A stretch of DNA of 47,904 nucleotides from Acetobacteraceae bacterium (GCA_022842185.1 JALHQB010000039.1:1-47904), one strand, 5' to 3'; numbered from the stretch's first letter, positions 1-8,319 are shown. The notes: generated by a model from the sequence alone, not told the origin. Made by a program: numbers and translations.

Positions 1-2375
1 GCGCCGCCGCCCATCGCGCCCCCCGCCGCCACCCCGCAGCCGGCCGCCATCCCCCTGGCGCCAGCCCCGCCGGCCCGTGTCGCGATCCAGGCACCGCCAG
101 CCGCCGTCACGCGCATCGCTCCTTTGCCCGGCGGCGTGGCGATGGTGCTTGATGCAGGACTGGAAGCCGGCCTGGCGGTATTCCGCCGCGGCGATTGGGT
201 GCACATCGTCCTCGACCGGGCGATCCATGCCGATACCACCGCCCTGCGCGGCCACGCCGTCTTCGCCGGGCTCGAGGCGCAGCCGGCCGGCGACGGCACC
301 GCCTTGCGCCTGCCTCTGCCGGGGTCCATGCGCCTGGCGGTGCGCCGCGACGGCCCAGCCTGGGTCCTGGAGGCAAGGTCCGATGCGCCATCCGCCGTGG
401 TTGCGTTGCGCGCCGTGCCCGATCCCGGCCCACCCGCGCGCCTGCTGTTGGAGGGCGGCCACCCTGGCGGCACCGTCGCGATCACCGACCCCGCGACCGG
501 CGAGGCCCTGCTGGTCGGCACGGTGCGCCAGCCCGGTCCGGCGGTCCAGGCAGCCCGCCGTCTGCCGGAGTTCGACCTGCTGCCGACCATGCTCGGCGCC
601 GCGATCCTGGTGCGGTCCGACCGGCTGACGCTGCGCGCCACCACCGAAAACCGCTTTGCCCTGCAGGCCGCCAGCGGCGATCCACTCGCCATGGGCGGCG
701 CGCCAGGGCGCGAACCTCCGGCCTCGGCATTGGCGATGAGCCGGCTGCTCGACCTGCCATCGGGGTCGGTGCCGGCGCTACTGGAACGGCTGCGCAACAT
801 ATTGATGGCGGTGAATGGCGCGCCGCCGCTCGCGCGCGGACCGGCACGCCGGGATGCGGCGGAGACGCTGCTCGCGCTCGGCATGCCGCAGGAAGCCCAG
901 GCAATGGCCGCCATCGCGTTCCAGGAGGACCCGCAATCGCGTGCCGATGCACGCCTCCTGCTTGCCCATGGTGCCGCGGCGCTGCTGTCGGGGCGTCCCG
1001 CCGAGGCGCGCGCGATCGACGACCCGCGGCTGCCGCTGCACGACGAGGTCGCGATGTGGCGAGCGCTGTTCGCGCAGGCGCGTGGCGAGGATGCCGTCGC
1101 CGCGTTGCGCGTGGGCGCGCCGGTGCTGCTCACCTATCCGGACGGACTGCGACTGCGCGTGCTTCCCTTGGCGGTCGAAGCCCTGGCGCAGGGCGGCGAG
1201 GTCGCGGCTGCGGCGGCGCTGCTGAACCAGGCCGGCGATGCACCCGGATTGGAACTGGCGCGCGCCATGGTCCTCGACGCCGAAGGCAACAAGGATGCGG
1301 CCGCCGAGGCCTATGCCGGCGTGGTCGACGGGCGGGACCGGCGCCAGCGCGCCGAAGCGTTGCGACGGCTGGCGGAAATGCGGCTCGCAACCGGCACGAT
1401 CGACCCAGCGGCGGCGGCCGAGGCATTGGAACAATCGCTGTACGCCTGGCGCGGCGGCCGTGAGGAGATCGCGCTGCGCCGTCGCATCGCCACGCTGCGG
1501 ATCGAAGCGGGGCAGGGGCAGCAGGCCTACGCAATGCTCGACGAAACGGGGCGGCTGTATCCGGGTTCAGCCGCCGCGCTGCGGCCGGCGTTGCACGATG
1601 CCTTCGCCGCGGCGTTGGAGACGGCGCCGCCGATCACCGCCGCCACGATGTTCGATGCGCATCCAATCTGCTGCCCACCGGCGCGCGTGGCCAGGCGGCC
1701 GTGCTCGTGCTGGCGGATCGGCTGGCCGGACTGGATCTTCCCGATCGCGCGGCAGCACTGCTGCGCCAGGCCATGACGGCGATGCAGGACCGACCGGCAC
1801 GCGCGGCGCTGGGGACGCGCCTCGCGGCCATGCGCGCGGTCGAAGGCGATGCCGCGGGCACCATCGCGGCGCTCGACGCCAGCGAATCGGATGGCCTGGA
1901 TGTCGCGCTGGCGGCGCGGCGGACGCTGCTGCGTGCGCGTGCCTTGGCACGCAGTGGCGCGCGCGCGGATGCCGAATCGCTGCTGGCCACGTTAGGGCCG
2001 GCGGGTGCTGCCGCGCGGGCCGATCTGCGTGCCGAAGCGCAGGATTGGCCTGGTGCTGCCGCGGCGATGGCCGAACATCTGTTGACCAGCCTGGCGCCTG
2101 ACCCCGCGCCGCTGGGTGGGGATGACCAGGCCGCGGTGGCGCGCCACGCTGCCTATCTCGCGCTCGCCGGCGACGATGCGGGGTTGGCTGCGTTGCGCGC
2201 GGCGCACGGTGCGCGGATGGAAGGCGGTACACTCGCGGAAGCCTTCGGCGTGCTGACCGCCGATCCGGCGCGCGGCATTGCCGATCTTCCGCGTCTGCAA
2301 CGCGAACTTGGAATGCTGCGCCTGCTGCCGACGCGGCTGGAGGCCTTGCGGACAGGCGTGCAGGTCGCGCGCTGA
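1..2375 (+). pseudogene. Helical-repeat (TPR-like) protein, 5' truncated by window edge and frameshifted
   Basis: The reading frame is open from base 1 with a Pro/Ala-rich linker. It then runs through a small beta-rich region and a long Ala/Leu/Arg-rich alpha-helical solenoid resembling tetratricopeptide repeats, for example the stretch LLALGMPQEAQAMAAIAF. The frame stays in phase 1 to about base 1662, after which phase 1 turns into an implausible Cys/Trp-rich tail ending at 1776. The same repeat-like helical protein continues in phase 3 (SNLLPTGARGQAAVLVLADR) to a TGA at 2373-2375. One missing base near 1650-1666 restores a single protein, so this is a recent frameshift or a sequence error. 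The family is not recognised. The polyamine and flagellar genes that follow suggest but do not prove a motility link. Confidence 0.6.
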
Positions 2376-2382
2376 GAATCGC

Positions 2383-2398
2383 GTCCCCCCGGGGGGAC
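2383..2398. repeat. Perfect 16-bp GC palindrome between the TPR-like gene and speD
   Basis: The sequence GTCCCCCCGGGGGGAC reads identically on both strands and begins eight bases after the upstream stop codon. It could form part of a terminator for the upstream gene or the start of the speD leader. As RNA it would need to open its centre to form a loop, and no U-tract follows. Confidence 0.5.
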
Positions 2399-2413
2399 AT
2401 CCGCAACTTTTCC

Positions 2414-2502
2414 GGTCCCATACTCGCAATTTCACTTGCGCCCCCGGACCCCTTGCCGCATATCGCGCGGCCGTTGACCCAAATGATCGGACTTTCCCGA
2501 TC
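2414..2502 (+). promoter_or_regulatory. Structured leader upstream of speD, candidate cis-regulatory RNA
   Basis: Three complementary pairs lie in the 160-base gap before speD. An outer stem GGTCC 2414-2418 with GGACC 2446-2450 encloses CGCAA 2425-2429 with TTGCG 2436-2440. A separate hairpin pairs GATCGG 2485-2490 with CCGATC 2497-2502. Polyamine genes are often regulated post-transcriptionally and alphaproteobacteria have a named speF leader motif, but I cannot show that this is the same element. Function is inferred from position and pairing only. Confidence 0.3.
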
Positions 2503-2538
2503 GCCCTGGTCATCTGCTGGCTGGAAGGAGCCCTTAAC

Positions 2539-2997
2539 ATGGATGCTCTCGTCCAACCGGGGATGGTCTCGGATTTGCCGAGCGACACCCGGAACATTGA
2601 CGAAGACCGCTCGGTGCACCCCGAGAAGGACTATTTTATTGCGCGCAACGGCATTCGTTATGCTGGCACGCATCTGATCATCGACCTGTGGGGGGCGACG
2701 AATATCGACGACCCCGACCATATCGATGCAGTGCTGCGTGAAGCCGCGCTGGCGACCGGGGCGACGATCCTGCACGGGCATTTCCATCACTTCTCGCCCA
2801 ATGGCGGGGTGTCGGGCGTGCTGGTGCTGGCCGAAAGCCATGTGTCGATCCATTCCTGGCCCGAACGGGATTATGCGGCGCTGGACATTTTCGTCTGCGG
2901 CGAATGCGACCCGTACAAGGCGCTGCCTGCGCTCAAGCGCGGCTTCCTGCCGGAACGCGTGCAGCTGTCCGAGCACAAGCGCGGCCTGATCGGCTGA
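2539..2997 (+). CDS. speD: S-adenosylmethionine decarboxylase proenzyme
   Basis: It makes decarboxylated S-adenosylmethionine, the aminopropyl donor used by the spermidine synthase encoded next. The 152-residue product is a class 1 prokaryotic SpeD. The self-cleavage motif ESHVSIHSWPE spans residues 99-109, so the chain should break between Glu99 and Ser100 and Ser100 becomes the pyruvoyl group. His105 and Cys120 (in FVCGECDPYKAL) match the processing and catalytic residues of the family. ATG 2539 is chosen because AAGGAG sits eight bases upstream. The first 30 residues form an acidic, low-conservation extension beyond the usual 120-130 residue enzyme. Confidence 0.96.
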   Translation: MDALVQPGMVSDLPSDTRNIDEDRSVHPEKDYFIARNGIRYAGTHLIIDLWGATNIDDPDHIDAVLREAALATGATILHGHFHHFSPNGGVSGVLVLAESHVSIHSWPERDYAALDIFVCGECDPYKALPALKRGFLPERVQLSEHKRGLIG

Positions 2998-3023
2998 CGC
3001 GCGCAGCGCGGCCGAAGTGAATC

Positions 3024-3052
3024 GGGGCCGGGCGGCGACGTCCGGCCCCTTT
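3024..3052 (+). terminator. Hairpin with short T-run between speD and speE
   Basis: GGGGCCGG (3024-3031) and CCGGCCCC (3042-3049) form a perfect 8-bp stem around a ten-base loop, followed by TTTGCTT. It lies 27 bases after the speD stop and about 30 bases before the speE start, so it may stop or attenuate read-through and make speE partly independent. Confidence 0.6.
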
Positions 3053-3080
3053 GCTTGTCACGATGGGGATGATGCCTGCG

Positions 3081-3950
3081 ATGGCCTATGACCTGTGGGT
3101 GAATGAGACGCTGTACGAGGCCTGGGGCCAGCGCTTCCGCGTGAAGCGCGAACTCGCCCGCGTCACCTCGGAATTCCAGGACATCCTGATCTTCGAGAGC
3201 GAGACGCATGGCCGCGTTATGATGCTCGACGGCGTGGTGCAGATCACCGAGGCGGATGAGTTCTCCTACCAGGAGATGATCGCCCATGTGCCGTTGCTGG
3301 CGCATGGCGATGCGAAGCGCGTGCTGATCATCGGTGCGGGCGATGGCGGCGTGCTGCGGCGCGTGTTGCAGCACCGCGGCGTCGAACATGCCGTGATGGT
3401 CGAGATCGACGGCGAGGTGATCCGGCTGGCCAAGGAGCACCTCCCGGGTATCGCCGGCGATGCGTGGAACGACCCGCGCGCCCAGGTGCTGGTGGCCGAC
3501 GGCATCGACTATGTGCGGCGCGCGCCGGATGCGTCCTTCGATGTGGTGATCGTGGACAGCACCGACCCGATCGGCGTGGGGGAAGCGCTGTTCACCGATG
3601 AGTTCTACGCCAATTGCGCGCGGCTGCTGACCGCGCGCGGCATCGTCGTCAATCAGTGCGGTGTGCCGGCGATGCAGGCCGATGAGCTGCGCGAGACGTC
3701 ATTGCGTCGTGGAAAGTCGTTTTCAGACATCCACGCCTATCTCGCCGCGGTGCCGACCTATGTGGGCGGGTTCATGACACTCGGCTGGGCGGGCAAGGAT
3801 GCGTCCTGCCGCGCGGTGCCGGTGGCTGAAATCCGCAGCCGTGCCGAGCAGGCCGGCATCCTGGGCACCACGCGGTATTGGACGCCGGAGATCCATGTCG
3901 GCGCCTTCCACCTGCCGCCCTATATCGCCGAGCATCTGCCGCAGGGCTGA
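3081..3950 (+). CDS. speE: Spermidine synthase (polyamine aminopropyltransferase)
   Basis: It transfers the aminopropyl group from decarboxylated SAM to putrescine, giving spermidine and methylthioadenosine in the cytoplasm. At 289 residues it matches the usual length. It shows the N-terminal beta-barrel start (WVNETLYEAWGQRFRV), the nucleotide-binding loop GAGDGGVLRRVLQH, the acidic VEID strand end, and the catalytic DSTDPIGVGEALFTDEFY segment. ATG 3081 is preferred because it gives the family-typical MAYDLW start. In-frame ATGs at 3063, 3069 and 3072 are alternatives and the purine run 3065-3069 can serve as a ribosome site. Its stop is only four bases from that of the convergent membrane-protein gene. 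Confidence 0.96.
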   Translation: MAYDLWVNETLYEAWGQRFRVKRELARVTSEFQDILIFESETHGRVMMLDGVVQITEADEFSYQEMIAHVPLLAHGDAKRVLIIGAGDGGVLRRVLQHRGVEHAVMVEIDGEVIRLAKEHLPGIAGDAWNDPRAQVLVADGIDYVRRAPDASFDVVIVDSTDPIGVGEALFTDEFYANCARLLTARGIVVNQCGVPAMQADELRETSLRRGKSFSDIHAYLAAVPTYVGGFMTLGWAGKDASCRAVPVAEIRSRAEQAGILGTTRYWTPEIHVGAFHLPPYIAEHLPQG

Positions 3951-3954
3951 CCCT

Positions 3955-5334
3955 TCAACCCGTCTGCGGCGCCGCCAAGGCGCCGGGCTGGAGCAGGCGC
4001 AGCCGGTCGGGACGGTATCTTTCGCCGAAGACATCGGCCAGCGCGCCATGCAGGGCGGCACGCTGCCGGTCGAATTCCAGCACGGCCGGTGCGTCGGTGG
4101 GGTTGCGCAGCACAGCCTGCTCCGCGTCGCGCAGGGCGCGGACTTCATCGTTCAGCCGTTTCGCGGCTTCGCGCGGCAGTGCCTTGCCGGCGACATAGAC
4201 GGCCTGGCTGATGCCGATCAGCGTGTTCAGCTGGTCGGGGATGGTGAAGTTCTCGAGATCCGTCGCACCGTTGACCACCAGCGCGACGGCGGCGAAGACG
4301 CTGAAGGCCAGCGCCTGCACGCGGGTCACGTCCACCTCGCCCTCGGCGCCGAGCAGATCCTCCCACCGCGGTGTGCGCTGCTGCGTCTCGAGGATGCCGG
4401 TTGCCGTCAGCCAGACGCGGTTCGCGGTGGATAGCGGCGGACCTTCGGCGAGGCTGGCGAGCGTCGATCCCGCCAGCGTGATGCCGAGCAGCATCAGCAC
4501 CGTGTTCGACATGCCCGACAAGTTGCCGGTGCGCGCAAAGACATAGGCATAGACGCCGACAACGGCGAGGGTGAACAGCAGCACCTGGAAGCGCGACAGG
4601 CTGGCTGCGCCGAAGGCGTCCTGGCAGATCACCACCGGATTCATGGCGCGCCAGAAGGCCGGGGTGGGGCGGCTGCCGGCGCTGCGCCGCGCGCGTGCAT
4701 CGCGGTCCAGTTGCTGTCCGTGCACGCGAAGCGCCGTGAAGGCGATGACGAGATAGAGCACCGCGGCCGCGCCGAACCCGATCACGACGGACAGGTAGTA
4801 GCTGGAGACGGCGACTTCGGTGATGCCGAAGGCAGAGGGTTCCGGGCTAGGCGGATTCGGGATGCAGGCTATGACGGCGACCTGCCAGGTGGAGCGCCAC
4901 CAGGTCTCCGGCGGCGTGAATTCCACGCGCAGCGGTGTGATGCCTGATTCAGGCGTCGGCGGTTGGACGATCGCCAGGATGGTTGCGGCATCGTTCGCGG
5001 GCAGGACACCCGATGCAGCCGGATAGGCGATGGCGGCGAAGAAGGTGGCGCGCCAGTCCGCGACGTCCACGCCTTCGGGCTGACGCAGGTTGATCTTCAG
5101 CGTGGCGCGCGCGTTGGACGTCTGCTGGGTCAGGTCGCGTTCGATGCGCAGGGTGCCCAGGCCACGGGAACGGATCCAGCCGGCCCAGAGCGCGGCGGTT
5201 CGGCTCGCACCCGGCTGTGCCGGTCCGGCCGCAGTGCCGAGCGGGTTCTGGCAGATGCCTTCCCACGGCAAGGCGCGCTGCGCGACGGCAGGCATGGCCA
5301 GGAGACAAAAGAGGCAGGCGAGCAGGACGCGCAT
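3955..5334 (-). CDS. Exported four-helix membrane protein of unknown function, flagellar neighbourhood
   Basis: The 459-residue product starts with a clear signal peptide (MRVLLACLFCLLAMPAVAQ). An extracytoplasmic domain of about 150 residues follows, with four hydrophobic helices near residues 179-201, 250-267, 277-297 and 339-356. The C-terminus is a charged helical region (LPREAAKRLNDEVRALRDAE). I do not recognise the family. It is the last gene of a minus-strand run after fliO and fliP, starting 64 bases after fliP, so co-transcription is likely. That suggests a membrane or periplasmic role alongside the export gate or motor, but nothing in the sequence proves it. Confidence 0.8.
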   Translation of the reverse strand: MRVLLACLFCLLAMPAVAQRALPWEGICQNPLGTAAGPAQPGASRTAALWAGWIRSRGLGTLRIERDLTQQTSNARATLKINLRQPEGVDVADWRATFFAAIAYPAASGVLPANDAATILAIVQPPTPESGITPLRVEFTPPETWWRSTWQVAVIACIPNPPSPEPSAFGITEVAVSSYYLSVVIGFGAAAVLYLVIAFTALRVHGQQLDRDARARRSAGSRPTPAFWRAMNPVVICQDAFGAASLSRFQVLLFTLAVVGVYAYVFARTGNLSGMSNTVLMLLGITLAGSTLASLAEGPPLSTANRVWLTATGILETQQRTPRWEDLLGAEGEVDVTRVQALAFSVFAAVALVVNGATDLENFTIPDQLNTLIGISQAVYVAGKALPREAAKRLNDEVRALRDAEQAVLRNPTDAPAVLEFDRQRAALHGALADVFGERYRPDRLRLLQPGALAAPQTG

Positions 5335-5398
5335 GATGGCGATACCGAATTGCAGCTCGATTCAGCCTTGCAGCCGCCGAGTTGCGCTGTCCAGGAAA

Positions 5399-6130
5399 TC
5401 ACACGCCGACGAATCCCTGCACCAGCGATGCCGACACCAGCCGCCAGCCATCCACCAGCACGAAAAAGATCAGCTTGAACGGCAGCGCCACCACCGATGG
5501 CGGCAGCATCATCATGCCCAGCGACATCAGAACCGACGCCACCACCATGTCGATGACGAGGAACGGCAGGAACAGCAGGAAGCCGATCTCGAAGGCCCGG
5601 CGTAATTCGCTGACCATGAAGGCGGGCACCAGGGCGCGGTAGGGCGCGGCCTCCGCAGTCTCGGGCTGGGGCAGGCGCGCGAGGTCGATGAAATGCGCCA
5701 GGTCGTCGTCGCGCACCTGCGCGGCCATGAATTTCCGGAACGGTTCGGCCGCAGCCTCCAATCCGGGAAGTTCGGCCAGCCGGCCTTCCGACATGGGCAG
5801 GATGCCCTGCGTCCACGACGCCTCGAAGACCGGCTGCATGACGAAGAAAGTCAGGAACAGCGCGAGGCCGACCAGCACCGGATTGGGCGGGATGCCCTGC
5901 GCGCCGATCGCGCTGCGCAGCAGGGCCAGCACGATGACGATGCGGGCGAAGGCCGTGGCCATGACCAGCAGCGACGGTGCGAGGGACAGCATCCCGATCA
6001 GCGCAGTCAATTGTACCAGCCGCGCCGTGGCCCCCGGCTGTCCCGACTGGCCGAGGTCGATCGCCACCGATTGCGCCAGCGCCGCGCCCGGCAGGACCAG
6101 CAGCAGGCTGGCAAGCAGCACCCGGTTCAT
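5399..6130 (-). CDS. fliP: Flagellar type III export gate protein FliP
   Basis: FliP is a core subunit of the FliPQR export gate that threads rod, hook and filament proteins across the inner membrane. The 243-residue product has a cleavable signal peptide (MNRVLLASLLLVLPGAALAQ). It has the conserved segments LALLRSAIGAQGIPPNPVLV, ALFLTFFVMQPVF, FMVSELRRAFEIGFLLFLPF and SLGMMMLPPSVVALPFKLIF. Its ATG overlaps the fliO stop as ATGA, showing translational coupling. fliQ and fliR lie on the opposite strand 2 kb away, so the gate subunits come from two divergent transcripts. Confidence 0.97.
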   Translation of the reverse strand: MNRVLLASLLLVLPGAALAQSVAIDLGQSGQPGATARLVQLTALIGMLSLAPSLLVMATAFARIVIVLALLRSAIGAQGIPPNPVLVGLALFLTFFVMQPVFEASWTQGILPMSEGRLAELPGLEAAAEPFRKFMAAQVRDDDLAHFIDLARLPQPETAEAAPYRALVPAFMVSELRRAFEIGFLLFLPFLVIDMVVASVLMSLGMMMLPPSVVALPFKLIFFVLVDGWRLVSASLVQGFVGV

Positions 6131-6390
6131 ACGCCGCCCTCCGGCAGCCAGCCCACGACCTGGTCCTGCGCACCGCCGGTCAGCAGCAGCAGGGTCCGGC
6201 CGTCGCAGCGCACCAGCACCAGGCGCCGGCGGGCATCGAGGCTGACGCTTTCCTCAATGCGAAGCCGCCCATTGGCCGGCGGCGCCAGGCCGGCGCGCCG
6301 CGCGAGCCGCCCGGCGAGCAGGATCAATGCGACGACGCCCGCCAGTGCCAGCGCGGCGGTGATCCATGATGCTGGGTCGTTCGGTGTCAT
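6127..6390 (-). CDS. fliO: Flagellar biosynthetic protein FliO
   Basis: FliO assists assembly and stability of the FliP ring in the flagellar export apparatus. The 87-residue product has one membrane helix (ITAALALAGVVALILLAGRLA, about residues 10-30). A small cytoplasmic beta domain follows, with the family pattern RLRIEESVSLDARRRLVLVR then LLLTGGAQDQVVGWLP. It is short but within the range of alphaproteobacterial FliO proteins. ATG 6390 is chosen because upstream in-frame codons give non-family sequence. It overlaps fliP by four bases. Confidence 0.9.
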   Translation of the reverse strand: MTPNDPASWITAALALAGVVALILLAGRLARRAGLAPPANGRLRIEESVSLDARRRLVLVRCDGRTLLLLTGGAQDQVVGWLPEGGV

Positions 6391-6424
6391 GCCGCGGCCT
6401 CCTGCCGGCGGTTCGGGGATAGCG

Positions 6425-6712
6425 TCAGGGTGGCGCGAGCGCGTCCCGCAGTCGGTCGAGCAGGTGCAGCAATCCTTCCAGCCGGAGGCGGACCGCCGGC
6501 ACCGCGCTGCGCGGGGTGGCCAGGCAGGCGGTGCAGATCCGCCCGACCTCATCCTCCAGCCCTTCGAGATCGATGCGGCGGCGCTGGGCCACGAGGGCCG
6601 CGGCCACCGCCAACGTCGCTTCCATCGCCTCGATCGCGGCAAGCAGCACCGCGGCCTGGCGGGCCTCGGTCACGTCGGTGATGTCGGTGCCGTCCATGCG
6701 CGCATCCAACAC
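6425..6712 (-). CDS. Small helical protein of unknown function upstream of fliO
   Basis: A 95-residue, largely alpha-helical product with an acidic start (MDGTDITDVTEARQAAVLLA) and amphipathic Leu/Ala/Arg-rich helices, plus a Cys pair in the segment RICTACLA. There is no signal peptide or membrane helix. It begins at GTG 6712, with ATG 6697 as an alternative start. It is the first gene of the minus-strand run leading into fliO and fliP, 34 bases ahead of fliO. Size and helicity would fit a flagellar chaperone or regulator. I do not recognise the family. Confidence 0.65.
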   Translation of the reverse strand: MLDARMDGTDITDVTEARQAAVLLAAIEAMEATLAVAAALVAQRRRIDLEGLEDEVGRICTACLATPRSAVPAVRLRLEGLLHLLDRLRDALAPP

Positions 6713-6917
6713 CGATCCTGGTTACCGCGAGGTTGTCACGGCGCTCGCCACGATCGCCGAGCGCAAGGCGCGACCGTGCCAGACCAAACGCATGCCACGG
6801 CACGACAGCGCAGGGCGCGCAAACCAAGCCGCCGGATGGCGGCGCCGGCGCTTGAGGCCATCGCAGCGCATCTGCCGTTAACCGATCCTTCGGCGCGACC
6901 GTGGGAGATCAGGGGGG
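6713..6917. promoter_or_regulatory. Divergent flagellar intergenic region with a CtrA-like site
   Basis: This 205-base gap must drive the minus-strand fliO/fliP run and the plus-strand flgB operon. At 6878-6892 the sequence TTAA-N7-TTCG, inside GTTAACCGATCCTTCGG, resembles the CtrA site TTAA-N7-TTAA with a perfect left half. It lies 26 bases before the flgB ATG. I found no convincing sigma-54 or sigma-28 element. The CtrA assignment is an inference, strengthened slightly by the CckA-like kinase at the operon's end. Confidence 0.35.
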
Positions 6918-7298
6918 ATGGACCCGACCCGCACCGGCCCGATCGCCCTCGCCGAATCCCGCATGCGCTGGCTCGATGCGCGCCAGCGCGTGCTTGCGCA
7001 GAACATCGCCAATGCCGACACGCCAGGATACCGACCATCCGACATGCGCCCCTTCGCGCAGGCGCTGGCCGGCGTGCAGACGGTGTTGGCGCAGACCGAC
7101 CCGCGCCACCTCGGCCCCTCGCGCGATGCCCGCGCGCAGCGCGAACGGCGCGTCGAACGCAGCATGGATGGCAATGGCGTCGCACTCGACCGGGAGGCGA
7201 TCCGCATCGCCGATACCGAAACCGCGCACGCGCTCGCGGTGGGGCTGCACCGTCGCTACCTCGGGCTGTTCCGCACCGCGCTCGGGCGCAACCAGTAA
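6918..7298 (+). CDS. flgB: Flagellar basal-body rod protein FlgB
   Basis: FlgB is a proximal rod subunit joining the MS-ring/FliE base to the rod. The 126-residue protein carries the N-terminal rod-family motif (RQRVLAQNIANADTPGYRPS) near residues 23-42 and the family C-terminal helix. The purine run GGGAGATCAGGGGGG directly precedes ATG 6918. It opens the operon flgB-flgC-fliE-fliQ-fliR-flhB-kinase, all on the plus strand with gaps of 33 bases or less or with overlaps. Confidence 0.95.
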   Translation: MDPTRTGPIALAESRMRWLDARQRVLAQNIANADTPGYRPSDMRPFAQALAGVQTVLAQTDPRHLGPSRDARAQRERRVERSMDGNGVALDREAIRIADTETAHALAVGLHRRYLGLFRTALGRNQ

Positions 7299-7309
7299 AG
7301 GGCAGGGGC

Positions 7310-7717
7310 ATGGATCTTGATCGCGCGCTTCGCATTTCGGCCGCCGGCATGCAGGCTCAATCGACCCGGCTGCGGGTGGTGGCGGAAAACCTCGCCAACC
7401 GCGACAGCACGGGGGAGGCCCCCGGCTCCGACCCGTACCGCCGCAAGACGGTCACCTTCCGCAACCGCATGGACCGCGAACTGGGTGTCGAGACGGTGCG
7501 CGTGGGCCGCATCGGCACCGCCGCCGGCGAATTCCCGCAACGCTTCGACCCGTCCCATCCGGCGGCCGATGCGCGCGGCTATGTCCGCACCCCGAATGTG
7601 GACAGCATGATGGAGACGATGGACATGCGCGAGGCGCAGCGGTCCTACGCCGCCAACCTCCAGGTCCTGGAGGTCACGCGCGGCATGCTGACCCGCACCA
7701 TCGAGGCGCTGCGCTGA
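7310..7717 (+). CDS. flgC: Flagellar basal-body rod protein FlgC
   Basis: A proximal rod subunit of 135 residues, the usual length. The N-terminal helix with AAGMQAQSTRLRVVAENLAN and the C-terminal helix with MREAQRSYAANLQVLEVTRG are the interacting D0 coiled segments of rod and hook family proteins. The conserved GYVRTPNVDSMMETMDMREA segment is present. ATG 7310 follows GGGCAGGGG. The stop TGA shares one base with the fliE start. Confidence 0.96.
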   Translation: MDLDRALRISAAGMQAQSTRLRVVAENLANRDSTGEAPGSDPYRRKTVTFRNRMDRELGVETVRVGRIGTAAGEFPQRFDPSHPAADARGYVRTPNVDSMMETMDMREAQRSYAANLQVLEVTRGMLTRTIEALR

Positions 7718-8016
7718 TGCTGCCGATCCCCCTTGCCGCCGCGGGCGCCGCGGCCGCGTACCGCATCGCTGAAGCGCTGCCCCAGGCCGTGACGGGTGAG
7801 GCGGGCTTCGGCGCGGCGCTGACGCGCGCGATGGAACAGGCTGTCGATGTCGGCCGCCAGGCCGATGCCGCCAGCACGACCGCATTGGCCGGGCAAGGCA
7901 GTGTGACCGATGTGGTGCTCGCCGTCGGGCGGGCGGAACTCACGCTGCAGACGGCGGTGGCGGTGCGCGACCGCGTCGTTGCCGCGTACCAGGACGTGAT
8001 GCGCATGCCGATCTGA
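7717..8016 (+). CDS. fliE: Flagellar hook-basal body complex protein FliE
   Basis: FliE connects the MS ring and export gate to the proximal rod and is an early export substrate. The 99-residue product has an Ala-rich helical N-terminus and the family C-terminal half, GSVTDVVLAVGRAELTLQTA then VAVRDRVVAAYQDVMRMPI. The ATG overlaps the flgC stop (TGATG), so translation is probably coupled. Its place between flgC and fliQ is typical of alphaproteobacterial rod/export operons. Confidence 0.94.
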   Translation: MLPIPLAAAGAAAAYRIAEALPQAVTGEAGFGAALTRAMEQAVDVGRQADAASTTALAGQGSVTDVVLAVGRAELTLQTAVAVRDRVVAAYQDVMRMPI

Positions 8017-8049
8017 AGGAGCGCCCGCCATGCTGGGAAAATCCCGGCC

Positions 8050-8319
8050 ATGAATGAAACCGCCACCGCGGCGCGCGAGGCGCTGTGGATCAGCCTGCAG
8101 ATCGGCGGGCCGTTGCTGCTGCTGTTGCTCGCGGTGGGTCTCGTCATCGCGGTGCTCCAGGCGCTGACCCAGATGAATGAAGCGACACTCGCCTTCCTGC
8201 CAAAGGTGGTGGTGCTGGCGGGTGCGCTCCTGCTGCTCGGTCCGTTCTTCGTCGGCGTGCTGCGCGGCTACGCCGGGGATCTGTTCCAGGCCGTGATCGA
8301 TGTGGGTCTGAAGGGGTGA
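8050..8319 (+). CDS. fliQ: Flagellar type III export gate protein FliQ
   Basis: FliQ forms part of the helical export gate with FliP and FliR in the inner membrane. The 89-residue product consists of two hydrophobic hairpin helices, about residues 17-40 and 50-72. The family segments VGLVIAVLQALTQMNEATLA and FLPKVVVLAGALLLLGPF are present. Start ATG 8050 lies 33 bases after fliE, and the TGA shares one base with the fliR ATG. Confidence 0.96.
   Translation: MNETATAAREALWISLQIGGPLLLLLLAVGLVIAVLQALTQMNEATLAFLPKVVVLAGALLLLGPFFVGVLRGYAGDLFQAVIDVGLKG

Noticed and set aside
1567..2976. 469-codon open frame on the minus strand
   Set aside because: It runs antisense to the helical-repeat gene and speD, is Arg/Pro/Ala-rich without family motifs, and crosses a real gene boundary. 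High GC makes such shadows common.
6735..6800. Possible sigma-54 promoter (TGGCACG then TTGC on the minus strand)
   Set aside because: The spacing between the GG and GC elements is four bases too long for a sigma-54 site.
5693..7717. 674-codon open frame on the plus strand
   Set aside because: Only its last 135 codons are FlgC. The upstream part is antisense to fliP and fliO and out of frame with flgB.
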